This document shows, piece by piece, positions 37,240 to 45,649 of a stretch of 58,689 nt of DNA; positions within the stretch are counted from its first letter, which is position 1, and every line of letters begins with the position of its first letter. The notes below the pieces were generated by a model, which saw only the letters and a list, made by a program, of their open reading frames with translations, was not told where the DNA came from and did not search any database. Source of the DNA: Novosphingobium aerophilum. GTDB lineage: Bacteria; Pseudomonadota; Alphaproteobacteria; Sphingomonadales; Sphingomonadaceae. The DNA lies in assembly GCF_014230305.1 (NCBI RefSeq), contig NZ_JACLAU010000022.1, positions 1 to 58,689 of the forward strand, given 5' to 3'. Position numbers and translations under genes: made by a program.

Positions 37240-38166
37240 TTGAGCAGCCAGGAAGGCGCAGTTGCCGTAACGTCAGGTTCCCGGAAACGGCCGCAGCGCC
37301 CGCGTGAGCTGCAGGATCCGCTGAATCACTACCTGTACCATCCGCTGGCCTGGCAGCTCGCGCGTCTGCTCGCCCCGACTCCGCTGACGCCCAACATGGT
37401 GTCGGTGATCGGGGGGTGTTGCGTGGTCGCCGCAGCCTTCGCTTATGCCGCGCCGGCGCTGGGACTGCTGGCCTGGCCGCTGTCGGCCCTGCTGGGCATG
37501 GCGCTGCACATGACCTGGCACGTGGTCGACGGCGCCGACGGCGATCTGGCCCGGCTCACCGGCCGGTCGAGCCCGATCGGCGAGATGGTCGACGGGCTGT
37601 GCGACTATTGCAGCCACATCGTGCTCTACCTGGTGCTCGGCTGGCTGCTGGCTGGGATGGGCGACCCCGGCGCGCGCTGGATCGCCTGGACGTGGATGTG
37701 GGCGGCCGGGCTGAGCCACATCGTCCAGTCCAACCATGTCGAGGTGCAACGGCGGCAGTACCAGTGGTGGGTCCACGGCACCCCCTGGATCCGCAACAGC
37801 CATTCGGCGGATTCGGCCACCGGGCGCAGCCCCTTCGGCCGGCTCGTCTCGGCCTACCTGGCCCTGGCCACCGGGCTGACCCCCCATGCCCTGCGGATCG
37901 ATGCCGCCGTCGCCGCCGCGCAGGATGATCCCGCCCGGCTGGCCGCGATCCGCAGCGCGGTGCGCGCCGAGGCTCCGCCGCTGCTGCTGCTGTGCAAGAT
38001 CCTGGGGCCCAATCCCCGCGCGATCGTGCTGGGGCTGGCCATGCTGGCGGGCAGCCCGCTCTGGTACTTCCTGTACCAGTCGCTGGTGCTCAACGCGCTG
38101 CTGGTGGTCTCGGTGATCGCCCATAACCGCGCCGCCCAGCGCATCGCCACGCGCATCGGCGCCTGA
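37240..38166 (+). CDS. CDP-alcohol phosphatidyltransferase family protein
   Basis: A 308-aa membrane protein. The CDP-alcohol signature DG-x2-AR-x8-G-x3-D-x3-D is complete (DGDLARLTGRSSPIGEMVDG, then LCD; roughly residues 100-122). Multiple hydrophobic segments surround it; the N-terminus is soluble with LNHYLYHPLAWQLARLL. It transfers a phosphoalcohol group from a CDP-alcohol to an acceptor. Next to ino1 and the cytidylyltransferase-like gene, CDP-inositol is the natural donor; the acceptor may be a lipid or inositol phosphate. The TTG at 37240 is my start choice; GTG at 37210 is an alternative. Confidence 0.85.
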   Translation: MSSQEGAVAVTSGSRKRPQRPRELQDPLNHYLYHPLAWQLARLLAPTPLTPNMVSVIGGCCVVAAAFAYAAPALGLLAWPLSALLGMALHMTWHVVDGADGDLARLTGRSSPIGEMVDGLCDYCSHIVLYLVLGWLLAGMGDPGARWIAWTWMWAAGLSHIVQSNHVEVQRRQYQWWVHGTPWIRNSHSADSATGRSPFGRLVSAYLALATGLTPHALRIDAAVAAAQDDPARLAAIRSAVRAEAPPLLLLCKILGPNPRAIVLGLAMLAGSPLWYFLYQSLVLNALLVVSVIAHNRAAQRIATRIGA

Positions 38167-38239
38167 CCACCTTTCCCCGGGGCGTTCCCTGCAGCCCTGC
38201 CCCCGCGACGCCCTCGACAGGCGTTCGCGCCGGGGTAAG

Positions 38240-39448
38240 ATGCGCGCCATGCTCCACGCCGACCTGCTGACCGCCGCCACCGGCCTGGCCGACGAGATCG
38301 TCGGCCTGCGCCGCGCGATCCATGCCGAACCCGAACTGGGGCTGCACACCCCGCGCACCCGCGACAAGGTGCGCGCCGCGCTGGCCGGCCTGCCGCTCGA
38401 CTGGCGCGAGGGGCCTTCGACCACCGGGCTGGTCGCCACCCTGAAGGGCGGGGCGGGCGCCGGACGCCGGGTCCTGCTGCGCGGCGACATGGACGCCCTG
38501 CCGATGCCCGAGGAGACCGGGCTGGACTTCGCCTCGACCATCCCCGGCACCATGCACGCCTGCGGCCACGATGCCCATACCGCCATGCTGGCCGGCGCCG
38601 CGCGCCTGCTCTGCGCGCGCCAGGCCGAGCTGGCCGGCGAGGTCCAGTTCATGTTCCAGCCGGGCGAGGAGGGCCATCACGGCGCGCGCTTCATGCTGGA
38701 GGACGGCCTGATCGATCCCCTGCCCGAAGCGGCCTTCGCCCTGCATGTCATGCCCAATGCCCCGCACGGCCTGGTCGGCGGCCGCGCCGGGCCGCTGCTG
38801 GCCGGGGCCGACCAGATCGACATCGTGGTCGAAGGCCGGGGCGGTCACGCCTCGCTCCCCCATGAGACGCTCGACCCGATGCCGGTGGCCTGCGAGATCG
38901 TCATGGCGCTGCAGGCCATGGTCACCCGCAGGTTCAGCGTGCACGATCCGGTGGTGCTGACCATCGCCCGGATCGAGGGCGGCACCGCCCACAACGTGAT
39001 CGCCGATCGCGTCGCGATGCGGGGCACCATGCGCACCCTCTCGACCACCAGCCGCGCGCGCATCCGCGAGAGCGTGGTCCTGGTTGCCGAAGGCATCGCC
39101 GCCGCGCACGGGCTCACCGCCCGGGTGACCGTGACCGAGGGCTTCCCGGTGACGATCTGCGATTCCCGCGCGGTCGATTTCGGTGAGCGGGTGACGCGGG
39201 ACCTGCTGGGGACCGGCGCCTTCCAGCGCCTGGCCGATCCGATCATGGGCGCCGAGGACTTCGCCTACCTGCTGGAAAAGGTCCCCGGGGCGATGTTCTT
39301 CCTCGGCATGGCCCATGCCGACGACGACTGGCGCCAGTGCTGCGGGATCCATTCGACCCGGATGGTGCTGGACGAGACCGTCCTGCCGCATGGCGCCGCG
39401 TTGCTCGCCGCACTGGGCGCGCGGTTTCTGGCGGAAGGGTTCGGCTGA
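38240..39448 (+). CDS. M20 family amidohydrolase
   Basis: A 402-aa metal-dependent peptidase/amidohydrolase of the M20D group (hippurate hydrolase-like). Motifs: LLRGDMDALPMPE near residue 77, MHACGHDAHTAMLAG near 105 and FQPGEEGHHGARFML near 140; metal ligands include the Cys-Gly-His and Glu-Glu of these motifs, and GAEDFAYLLEKVPGAMFFLG lies near 340. The substrate is probably an N-acyl amino acid; the exact one is not clear. Starts at ATG 38240 or, nine bases later, 38249. It is a single gene between two unrelated units. Confidence 0.88.
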   Translation: MRAMLHADLLTAATGLADEIVGLRRAIHAEPELGLHTPRTRDKVRAALAGLPLDWREGPSTTGLVATLKGGAGAGRRVLLRGDMDALPMPEETGLDFASTIPGTMHACGHDAHTAMLAGAARLLCARQAELAGEVQFMFQPGEEGHHGARFMLEDGLIDPLPEAAFALHVMPNAPHGLVGGRAGPLLAGADQIDIVVEGRGGHASLPHETLDPMPVACEIVMALQAMVTRRFSVHDPVVLTIARIEGGTAHNVIADRVAMRGTMRTLSTTSRARIRESVVLVAEGIAAAHGLTARVTVTEGFPVTICDSRAVDFGERVTRDLLGTGAFQRLADPIMGAEDFAYLLEKVPGAMFFLGMAHADDDWRQCCGIHSTRMVLDETVLPHGAALLAALGARFLAEGFG

Positions 39449-39513
39449 GGCACGCGCCAAGGCGCGATCGGGCGAAACAAGCCAGCCTGCAGAGACCAGC
39501 CTTCAGGTGACGG

Positions 39514-39921
39514 TCAGTCGCCGGCCGCATCCCCCGGACGCAGCCGGAATGCCTCCACCGGCACGCCCCCGATCAGGTGTTCCTGGAGGATCCGTTCCAG
39601 CACGGGTTCGGTGCAGGAGTGGTACCAGACCCCGTCGGGCCAGACCACGGCGACCGGGCCGGCCGCGCAGATGCGCAGGCAGTCCGCCTTGGTCCGCGCC
39701 ACCCCGCCCGGACCGTCGAGCCCGAGCTGCCTGACCCGCTTCTTCAGGTACTTCCACGCGGCGCTGCCCACCTCGGGCGCGCAGCATTCGCCCTTCTGGG
39801 GTTCGGCGCAGAGAAAGATCTGGCGCCGCGGACCATCACCCACCGTCTTGGCGAGCGCCGCCCGCGCCTGGGCCAGTTCGGACGCGCCCCCACCTCCGCG
39901 ATCGTCCTCGCGGTCGGTCAA
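39514..39921 (-). CDS. (2Fe-2S) ferredoxin-like thioredoxin-fold protein
   Basis: A 135-aa protein with the (2Fe-2S) ferredoxin motif of the NuoE/thioredoxin-like type: FLCAEPQKGECCAPEVG (Cys residues near 38 and 46-47) and TKADCLRICAAGPVAVVWPDG (Cys near 81 and 85). This is the layout of stand-alone thioredoxin-like ferredoxins; electron carrier role, partner unknown. It lies 6 bp after popZ stops, in the same direction, and may be co-transcribed with it. Confidence 0.85.
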   Translation of the reverse strand: MTDREDDRGGGGASELAQARAALAKTVGDGPRRQIFLCAEPQKGECCAPEVGSAAWKYLKKRVRQLGLDGPGGVARTKADCLRICAAGPVAVVWPDGVWYHSCTEPVLERILQEHLIGGVPVEAFRLRPGDAAGD

Positions 39922-39927
39922 GCCCGT

Positions 39928-40383
39928 TCAGCCCTTCTTGCCGACGATCCGCGCGATCTCGGCCGCGACCAGTCGCTCGACCATCGGCGGCAGGTTCTTG
40001 TCGAGCCATTCGGCCAGCATCGGCCGCAGCATGTCGCGCACCAGCCCTTCGAGCGAGGTCTCGCCCGAACGGACGATCTGCGGCGCGGCGCCGGGCGCGG
40101 CCATGGTGGCCAGGGCCGCAAGCGAATCGCGCATGGCGTGAACCGCCTGGTCCGGCAGCAGCGGGGCGTCCGCGTCGTCGTCGTCCAGATCGAAGGCTTC
40201 AGCCTCGGCCAGGTCGAGCACCTCGTCCGCGATCACCGGGGCGCGCGGGGTCCGGCTCGCGGCGGGCGCCGATGCGGCGGCCGGACGCCGATCCTCGGAC
40301 GCGGGCAGCCGGCTATCGCGCGCGATCACCTTCTTGATCGAATCGAGGATCTCCTCGACGGTTGGTTCGCCCGCCTGACGCAT
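39928..40383 (-). CDS. popZ: PopZ-like polar organizing protein (DUF2497)
   Basis: A 151-aa protein with the three parts of PopZ: an N-terminal helix (GEPTVEEILDSIKKVIARDS), a middle region rich in Pro, Ala and acidic residues (about 30-75, including DLDDDDADAP), and C-terminal helices (LEGLVRDMLRPMLAEWLDKN and PPMVERLVAAEIARIV) used for oligomerisation. PopZ forms condensates at the cell pole in alphaproteobacteria and binds ParB and signalling proteins. The start at 40383 follows the family N-terminus. Confidence 0.88.
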   Translation of the reverse strand: MRQAGEPTVEEILDSIKKVIARDSRLPASEDRRPAAASAPAASRTPRAPVIADEVLDLAEAEAFDLDDDDADAPLLPDQAVHAMRDSLAALATMAAPGAAPQIVRSGETSLEGLVRDMLRPMLAEWLDKNLPPMVERLVAAEIARIVGKKG

Positions 40384-40461
40384 TGCCCTTGTCCCCCACA
40401 TTCCTTCATGCCGCGTGCCGAATCGCGGCCGGTCCGGCTTACACGCTCACCGCAGGCCCGC

Positions 40462-41928
40462 TCAAGGCTGCGATTTCACCGGGCTCGTCGCGTCCTGCGC
40501 CGGCGTATCGGCGGTGCGGGTGGAATGGGCCACCGGCTCGGGATCCTTGTCCCAGTCGAAGATCCGGTGGCGGACCCGCTCGTAATTGGTCTGCGGATCG
40601 TAGAGCGCGCCGCCGTCGAGCCCGAGATCATCGGCATCGGCCTTGCCCATCGCCGAAAGCAGGTTGAACCCGGCGACATAGGCATTGCGCCGCGCGGCGA
40701 CCAACTGGACCTGGGCGCGCAGCAGTTCCTGTTCGGCATCGAGGATGTTGAGGATCGTGCGGTTGCCGACCGAGTTCTCGGCCTTGACCCCTTCGAGGCT
40801 GAGCGCCGCGGCATCGACCGCGGTCTGGTTCATCGCGATGATCTCGTTCGCCGCGCGCCACTGCGCGAAGGCCGACCGCACCCCGGAGATCACCGCGCGC
40901 TCGGCGGCGATCTCGCTCTCCAGCGCGGCGCCTTCGCGGGCCTGGGCCTGGCGGGTCTGGGCCGCCGGGCGTCCGCCCTGGAACAGCGGAACCGACAGGC
41001 TGACGCTGGCCTGGGCGGTGGTGAACTGCTGCAGCGGGGTGAGCCCGCCGGGAATGGTGCCAAGCGTCCCCAGCGTGTTCTGGTAAGCGCCCTGGGTGTT
41101 CACCGAAACCGTCGGCAGCTTGGCCGCTTCGGCCACGCGCACGTCGATCTTGGCCGCCTTGCTCCGTTCGCGCGCGGCCAGCAGATCGGGGTTGTGCTCC
41201 AGCGCGAAGTCGACCGCCTCGTCGGGCGTCGCCGGCATGCCGGGCAGCGGGGGCGGGGGCGCCAGATCGGCCGGGGCCTTGCCGACGATCTGGATATAGC
41301 GTTCGCGGCTGGACACCAGGCCGACCTCGGCATTGCGCAGATCGCCCCGGGCCAGGGCCAGACGCGACTGTGACTGGGCGACGTCGGTGCGGGTCAGGTC
41401 GCCGATCTCGTAACGGTCGGTCGTGGCCTTGAGGTTGACCTCGAGCACCTCGACCGTGTGGCGATTGAGGCCGACGATGGCGGCATCGCGGATCACGTCC
41501 ATGTAGACCGCCACGACCTGGCTGAACAGGCCGGCCTCGGTCCCGCGCAGGTCCTGCTGACCGGCCCCGACGCGGGTTTCCGCCGCCTCGACCGCGTTGC
41601 GCACCGCCCCGCCCGAATAGACCGGCACGCCCAGGTTGACCTGACCGGCAAGGGTCCGCATCGGCGCGGTGAAGGCGACCGGATTGCGCTTCACGAACTC
41701 GATGAGGGTGGCCTGGCCCGACAGGCTGGGGAGGCCATTGGCGCGCGCCAGGGGCACGGTCTCATCCAGCGCGCGCTGGTTGGCGCGGGCCGCCTGGATC
41801 GTCGGGTTGGTGGCATAGGCGCTGGTCAGGGCATCGCGCAGGTCATCGGCCCGCAGCGGAGCGGCCACCAGTGCCAGCCCCGCGAGCAGGGCCAGCCGCA
41901 TCGGACGCGGTCTGCGCGTCGGCGCCAT
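40462..41928 (-). CDS. tolC: TolC family outer membrane channel protein
   Basis: A 488-aa outer membrane efflux protein. Signal peptide (to about ALVAAPLRA), then two repeats of the TolC helical/barrel fold: ATNPTIQAARANQRALDETV in the first and EHNPDLLAARERSKAAKIDVR in the second. The usual VNLGVPVYSGG and VSLSVPLFQGG strands are present. It works as the exit duct for type I secretion and RND pumps. Its start overlaps the stop of the upstream methyltransferase-like gene by 1 nt, so the two are coupled. Confidence 0.93.
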   Translation of the reverse strand: MAPTRRPRPMRLALLAGLALVAAPLRADDLRDALTSAYATNPTIQAARANQRALDETVPLARANGLPSLSGQATLIEFVKRNPVAFTAPMRTLAGQVNLGVPVYSGGAVRNAVEAAETRVGAGQQDLRGTEAGLFSQVVAVYMDVIRDAAIVGLNRHTVEVLEVNLKATTDRYEIGDLTRTDVAQSQSRLALARGDLRNAEVGLVSSRERYIQIVGKAPADLAPPPPLPGMPATPDEAVDFALEHNPDLLAARERSKAAKIDVRVAEAAKLPTVSVNTQGAYQNTLGTLGTIPGGLTPLQQFTTAQASVSLSVPLFQGGRPAAQTRQAQAREGAALESEIAAERAVISGVRSAFAQWRAANEIIAMNQTAVDAAALSLEGVKAENSVGNRTILNILDAEQELLRAQVQLVAARRNAYVAGFNLLSAMGKADADDLGLDGGALYDPQTNYERVRHRIFDWDKDPEPVAHSTRTADTPAQDATSPVKSQP

Positions 41929-42527
41929 CAGAAGCTCCAGCGCTTGGGCGCGGCGAATTCGGCCAGGACCGGGATGCCGATCTCGAGCAGCGGCAGCAGC
42001 GCCACCGAGCCCCCGGCACGGGTGCCGACCGCCAGCCGGGTGACCCCGCGCTCGACCGACCCGGTGACGATCCGGCCGCCTTCCGCCAGCAGCCCCGCCA
42101 GACCGTCCGGCAGGTGCTCGATCGCACCGTCGACCAGGATCAGGGCATAGGGTCCGCCCGCCGGAGCCGCGGCGGCTTCGGCCGGAGTTGCCGTGGCGAC
42201 CTGGGCGCCGAGCGCGGTGGCCAGCGCGGCCAGGTAGCCCGAGGCGGACACCACCAGAACCGGCTCGCCCGGGCGGATGCGGGCCTCGGTCAGGGCCAGG
42301 CCGTGGAACAGCGGTGCGGGCAGCGCGTGCCCATCGCCAAGGGGAATCGCCCGATCGATGTAGGCGAGGTCCCGCTGTGCCGCCGGCACGTGGTCCTCAC
42401 GCGCGACCCGCTCGATCGCGGCGAGCACGGCGGGATCGTTGACGCCGCTGACCCGCAGTTGGCTGTCGATCATCGCCCGCCGGGCGGTGCTGGCTTGATC
42501 CAGCACATTGGCCTGCACAATCGTCAT
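41928..42527 (-). CDS. Degenerate protein-L-isoaspartate O-methyltransferase-like protein
   Basis: A 199-aa protein of the PCMT/SAM-methyltransferase family by overall layout: an N-terminal MIDSQLRVSGVNDPAVLAAI and a C-terminal VLVVSASGYLAALATALG where the SAM-binding loop would be. The canonical motif (G-x-G-x-G in SAM loops) is replaced by SASGYLAAL, and the segment normally between it and the later motifs seems shortened, so catalysis is doubtful. It is directly upstream of tolC, a neighbour pair found in related organisms, and may have another role. Confidence 0.72.
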   Translation of the reverse strand: MTIVQANVLDQASTARRAMIDSQLRVSGVNDPAVLAAIERVAREDHVPAAQRDLAYIDRAIPLGDGHALPAPLFHGLALTEARIRPGEPVLVVSASGYLAALATALGAQVATATPAEAAAAPAGGPYALILVDGAIEHLPDGLAGLLAEGGRIVTGSVERGVTRLAVGTRAGGSVALLPLLEIGIPVLAEFAAPKRWSF

Positions 42528-42846
42528 CCGGTCTTCGTCCTGCCCGTATCTGGTCCTGTCGGCCTGCCGCTGCCATGCGTTCGCGGTGGTGTCCTACGGC
42601 AGCAATACACCACTGCAATGTTCCGCCTTCTAGGACAAGGCCCTTTTTCCGCCAAGCGCTTTCGCGGGCGCAAGACGATGCGCCGAATGGCGTATCGCCG
42701 CAGGTCCTGTCTCACCCGGGGCCCGGGGCCCCGGCCTTTGTCCCGGGCCCGTCCGGGCGCGCGCGCGAAGCCGCTTTACGGCGGCGCGGGGTTGGTCCTA
42801 TGGGCGCCGCATTGCATCACCCACGGCCCCAAGGAGCACGGCAGGC
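42528..42846. other. Divergent intergenic region, methyltransferase-like gene / fumarase
   Basis: These 319 bases should contain promoters for both genes. A very GC-rich palindromic stretch (CCGGGGCCCGGGGCCCCGG around 42718-42736) and an AAGGAG ribosome site about 12 bp before the fumarase start are visible. No gene was seen. Confidence 0.45.
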
Positions 42847-44370
42847 ATGGCGGACATGGTCACGATTCGCGAGGCTGACCTGATCGAGAGCGTCGCCGAC
42901 GCGCTGCAGTACATCAGCTATTTCCACCCGATGGACTATATCCGCGCGCTGGGCGACGCCTATGAGGCCGAACAGGGCCCGGCCGCCAAGGACGCGATCG
43001 CCCAGATCCTGACCAACAGCCGGATGTGCGCCGAAGGGCACCGCCCGATCTGCCAGGACACCGGGATCGTCAACGTCTTCATCGCATGGGGCCAGAACTG
43101 CCGGCTGGAGAGCGACCGTTCACTGCAGGAGGTCGTCGACGAGGGCGTGCGCCGGGCCTACCTCAACGCCGACAACAAGCTGCGCGCCTCGGTCCTGGCC
43201 GACCCGGCCTTCACCCGCCGCAACACCCGCGACAACACGCCCAGCGTGCTGCACGTCACCATGGTGCCGGGCGACACGATTTCGGTCGATGTCGCGGCCA
43301 AGGGGGGCGGGTCGGAAAACAAGACCAAGTTCAAGATGATGAACCCCAGCGAGAACATCGTCGACTGGGTGGTGGAGATGCTGCCGCAGATGGGTGCCGG
43401 CTGGTGCCCGCCGGGCATGCTCGGGATCGGCATCGGCGGCACGGCCGAGCACTGCATGCTCTTGGCCAAGCAGGCGCTGATGGAGCCGATCGACATGGCC
43501 CAGCTCAAGCAGCGCGGGCCCAGCAACGATATCGAGGCGATGCGGATCGAGATCTTCGACAAGGTCAACGCGCTGGGCATCGGCGCCCAGGGGCTGGGCG
43601 GGCTGTCGACCATCCTCGACGTCAAGATTCTCGACGCGCCGTGCCATGCCGCCTCGAAGCCAGTGGCGATGATCCCCAACTGCGCCGCCACCCGCCATGC
43701 GCACTTCACGCTCGACGGCTCGGGCCCGACCTTCCTCGAGGCGCCCAAACTGGACGAATGGCCGCAGGTGGAATGGGCGCCCGACGCCGCCGCCAAGCGG
43801 GTCAACCTCGACACGCTGACCGCCGAGGAGGTGAAGGGCTGGAAGCAGGGCGACCGCATCCTGCTCAACGGCAAGATGCTCACCGGCCGCGATGCCGCGC
43901 ACAAGCGGATCAAGGACATGCTGGCCAGGGGTGAGGCGCTGCCGGTCGATTTCAAGGGCCGGGTGATCTACTATGTCGGTCCGGTCGATCCGGTGCGCGA
44001 CGAGGTGGTCGGCCCGGCCGGCCCGACCACGGCCACCCGGATGGACAGCTTCATGGACATGATGCTGGACCAGGGCCTGCTCGCCTGCGTCGGCAAGGCC
44101 GAGCGCGGCCCGGCGGCGACCGAATCGATCGCCCGCCATGAAAGCGCCTATCTGATGGCCGTGGGCGGCGCCGCCTATCTGGTCGCCCGCGCGATCAAGG
44201 GGGCCAAGGTGGTCGGCTTCGAGGACCTCGGCATGGAGGCGATCTACGAGTTCGACGTGGTCGACATGCCGGTGACCGTGGCGGTCGATTCGACCGGGCA
44301 GAACGTCCACAAGCTCGCCCCGCTGGTCTGGCAGAAGAAGATCGCCGAGGAAGGCCTGCTGGCCCGATAA
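42847..44370 (+). CDS. Class I fumarate hydratase
   Basis: A 507-aa iron-sulfur fumarase converting fumarate to malate in the TCA cycle. Cluster ligand Cys residues are in MCAEGHRPICQDTGIVNVF near residue 61, and others in GWCPPGMLGIGIGG and CAATRHAHF further on. The N-terminal half carries the cluster domain and the C-terminal half VIYYVGPVDPVRDEVVGPAGPT and GFEDLGMEAIYEFDV. It is oxygen-sensitive by family. The gene stands alone; a strong hairpin without a T-run (44387-44418) follows. Confidence 0.93.
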   Translation: MADMVTIREADLIESVADALQYISYFHPMDYIRALGDAYEAEQGPAAKDAIAQILTNSRMCAEGHRPICQDTGIVNVFIAWGQNCRLESDRSLQEVVDEGVRRAYLNADNKLRASVLADPAFTRRNTRDNTPSVLHVTMVPGDTISVDVAAKGGGSENKTKFKMMNPSENIVDWVVEMLPQMGAGWCPPGMLGIGIGGTAEHCMLLAKQALMEPIDMAQLKQRGPSNDIEAMRIEIFDKVNALGIGAQGLGGLSTILDVKILDAPCHAASKPVAMIPNCAATRHAHFTLDGSGPTFLEAPKLDEWPQVEWAPDAAAKRVNLDTLTAEEVKGWKQGDRILLNGKMLTGRDAAHKRIKDMLARGEALPVDFKGRVIYYVGPVDPVRDEVVGPAGPTTATRMDSFMDMMLDQGLLACVGKAERGPAATESIARHESAYLMAVGGAAYLVARAIKGAKVVGFEDLGMEAIYEFDVVDMPVTVAVDSTGQNVHKLAPLVWQKKIAEEGLLAR

Positions 44371-44463
44371 GACGCGGCACGGATGGCCGCAGCCCGGCCT
44401 CGGCCGGTCGGGCTGCGGGGCAGCGCGTATGGCCATGGTCCGCCGTCCGGCTATGCTAAGGGC

Positions 44464-44730
44464 ATGGCCCTGTTCGTCTGCTTCCTGCTCGGCATCGCCA
44501 ATTTCGCCCTGCACCGCGCGGTGCTCGACAGCGGGCATCCGGTGCTGGCCCAGCTCGGCTGGCTGTTCGGATCGTTCGGCGGGCGCGGGAGCCTGGTCGT
44601 CGAATTCGCCCTGCTGCTCGGGTCGATGCTGCTGGTGGCCAGCGGGACCGGATCGTGGGCCTGGGGCTATGGCCTCTACAGCCTGAGCAATGCGGTCTCG
44701 GCCTGGCTGATCCTGTCCCGGCGGGTGTGA
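44464..44730 (+). CDS. Small membrane protein
   Basis: An 88-aa protein of unrecognised family with two hydrophobic segments (about residues 2-22 and 45-62, with a third short one after). A conserved soluble helix is not obvious. The start at 44464 is the first ATG after a possible promoter; an 81-bp longer frame upstream has no support. Between the fumarase and lipid-kinase genes, in the same direction. Function unknown. Confidence 0.55.
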   Translation: MALFVCFLLGIANFALHRAVLDSGHPVLAQLGWLFGSFGGRGSLVVEFALLLGSMLLVASGTGSWAWGYGLYSLSNAVSAWLILSRRV

Positions 44731-44791
44731 GCCGGCCCGAAGGGGCCGCTCCGGACCGGAACAGGCGGCCCGGGCCACGGGTTGGCACGCC

Positions 44792-45649
44792 ATGACCGCT
44801 GCAACCCCCGCCCTCCCGTCAGCCCCGCTGTGGCTGGTGACCAATCCGGCCAGCGGCAGCAATTCGCCGGCGGCGACCCGCGCGGTGAGCGCAGCCCTGG
44901 CCGCAGCCGGCTGTCCTCCCGCCCGGGTGATCGATGCCGCCGCAGGCCTGCCCGACCGCGCCGCGCTCGAGGCCGCCGGGGTCGGGGTGCTGGCCGTCTT
45001 CACCGGCGACGGCACGATCAACGCCGTCGCCGCGGCGCTGGAGGGCTGGGGTGGCGCGCTGCTGCCGCTGCCGGGCGGCACCGCCAACCTCCTCGCCCGC
45101 GCCCTCCACGGCGATGATCCGGCCGACACGATCGCGGCGCGCCTGCCGCGGCTGGTTCCCACCCGCCGGACCTGCGTGCGCACCGGGCACGGCCCGGCCC
45201 TGGCCGAAGTCCTCGCCGGGCCGGGGGCGACCTGGAGCGACGTGCGCGAGGGGCTGCGCGACGGGGCGGTGGCGGACATCGCGGGGGCGGCGGTCAGCGC
45301 GATCCGGCAAAGCACGGTCGGGCCGATGGTTGCGCTGGACGATCCGTCGCTGGGCAAGGCCGAGGGCTATGCCGGCATCCGCCTGGCCCCCGGCCCGCGC
45401 GGCCTGATCGTCGCGGGCTATGGGGCCGAGAGCATCGGCGACTATCTAGCCCAGGGCCTCGCCCTGCTGCGCCGCAACTTCCGCGAGGGTCCGCACGAGC
45501 CCCTGGGCGAACACGCCCGGGTCACCTGCCGATCGCTGGAAGCGGCTCCGATCCCCTTGATGATCGACGGCGAACGGCGCGACGGCAGCCCCACGGAGCG
45601 CTTTTCGCTTGCGCCCTTCGCGCTCGATCTGCTTGGCAGCGGGGCATGA
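44792..45649 (+). CDS. Diacylglycerol kinase family (lipid kinase-like) protein
   Basis: A 285-aa protein of the DAGK/LCB5 superfamily, whose members phosphorylate diacylglycerol, sphingoid bases or ceramide. Motifs: WLVTNPASGSNS near residue 14, AVFTGDGTINAVAAAL near 70 (GDGT nucleotide motif) and LPLPGGTANLLAR near 92. The C-terminal half holds LIVAGYGAESIGDYLA and IDGERRDGSP. The lipid substrate is not known. It overlaps the next gene by 4 nt (ATGA), so the two form an operon. Confidence 0.82.
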   Translation: MTAATPALPSAPLWLVTNPASGSNSPAATRAVSAALAAAGCPPARVIDAAAGLPDRAALEAAGVGVLAVFTGDGTINAVAAALEGWGGALLPLPGGTANLLARALHGDDPADTIAARLPRLVPTRRTCVRTGHGPALAEVLAGPGATWSDVREGLRDGAVADIAGAAVSAIRQSTVGPMVALDDPSLGKAEGYAGIRLAPGPRGLIVAGYGAESIGDYLAQGLALLRRNFREGPHEPLGEHARVTCRSLEAAPIPLMIDGERRDGSPTERFSLAPFALDLLGSGA

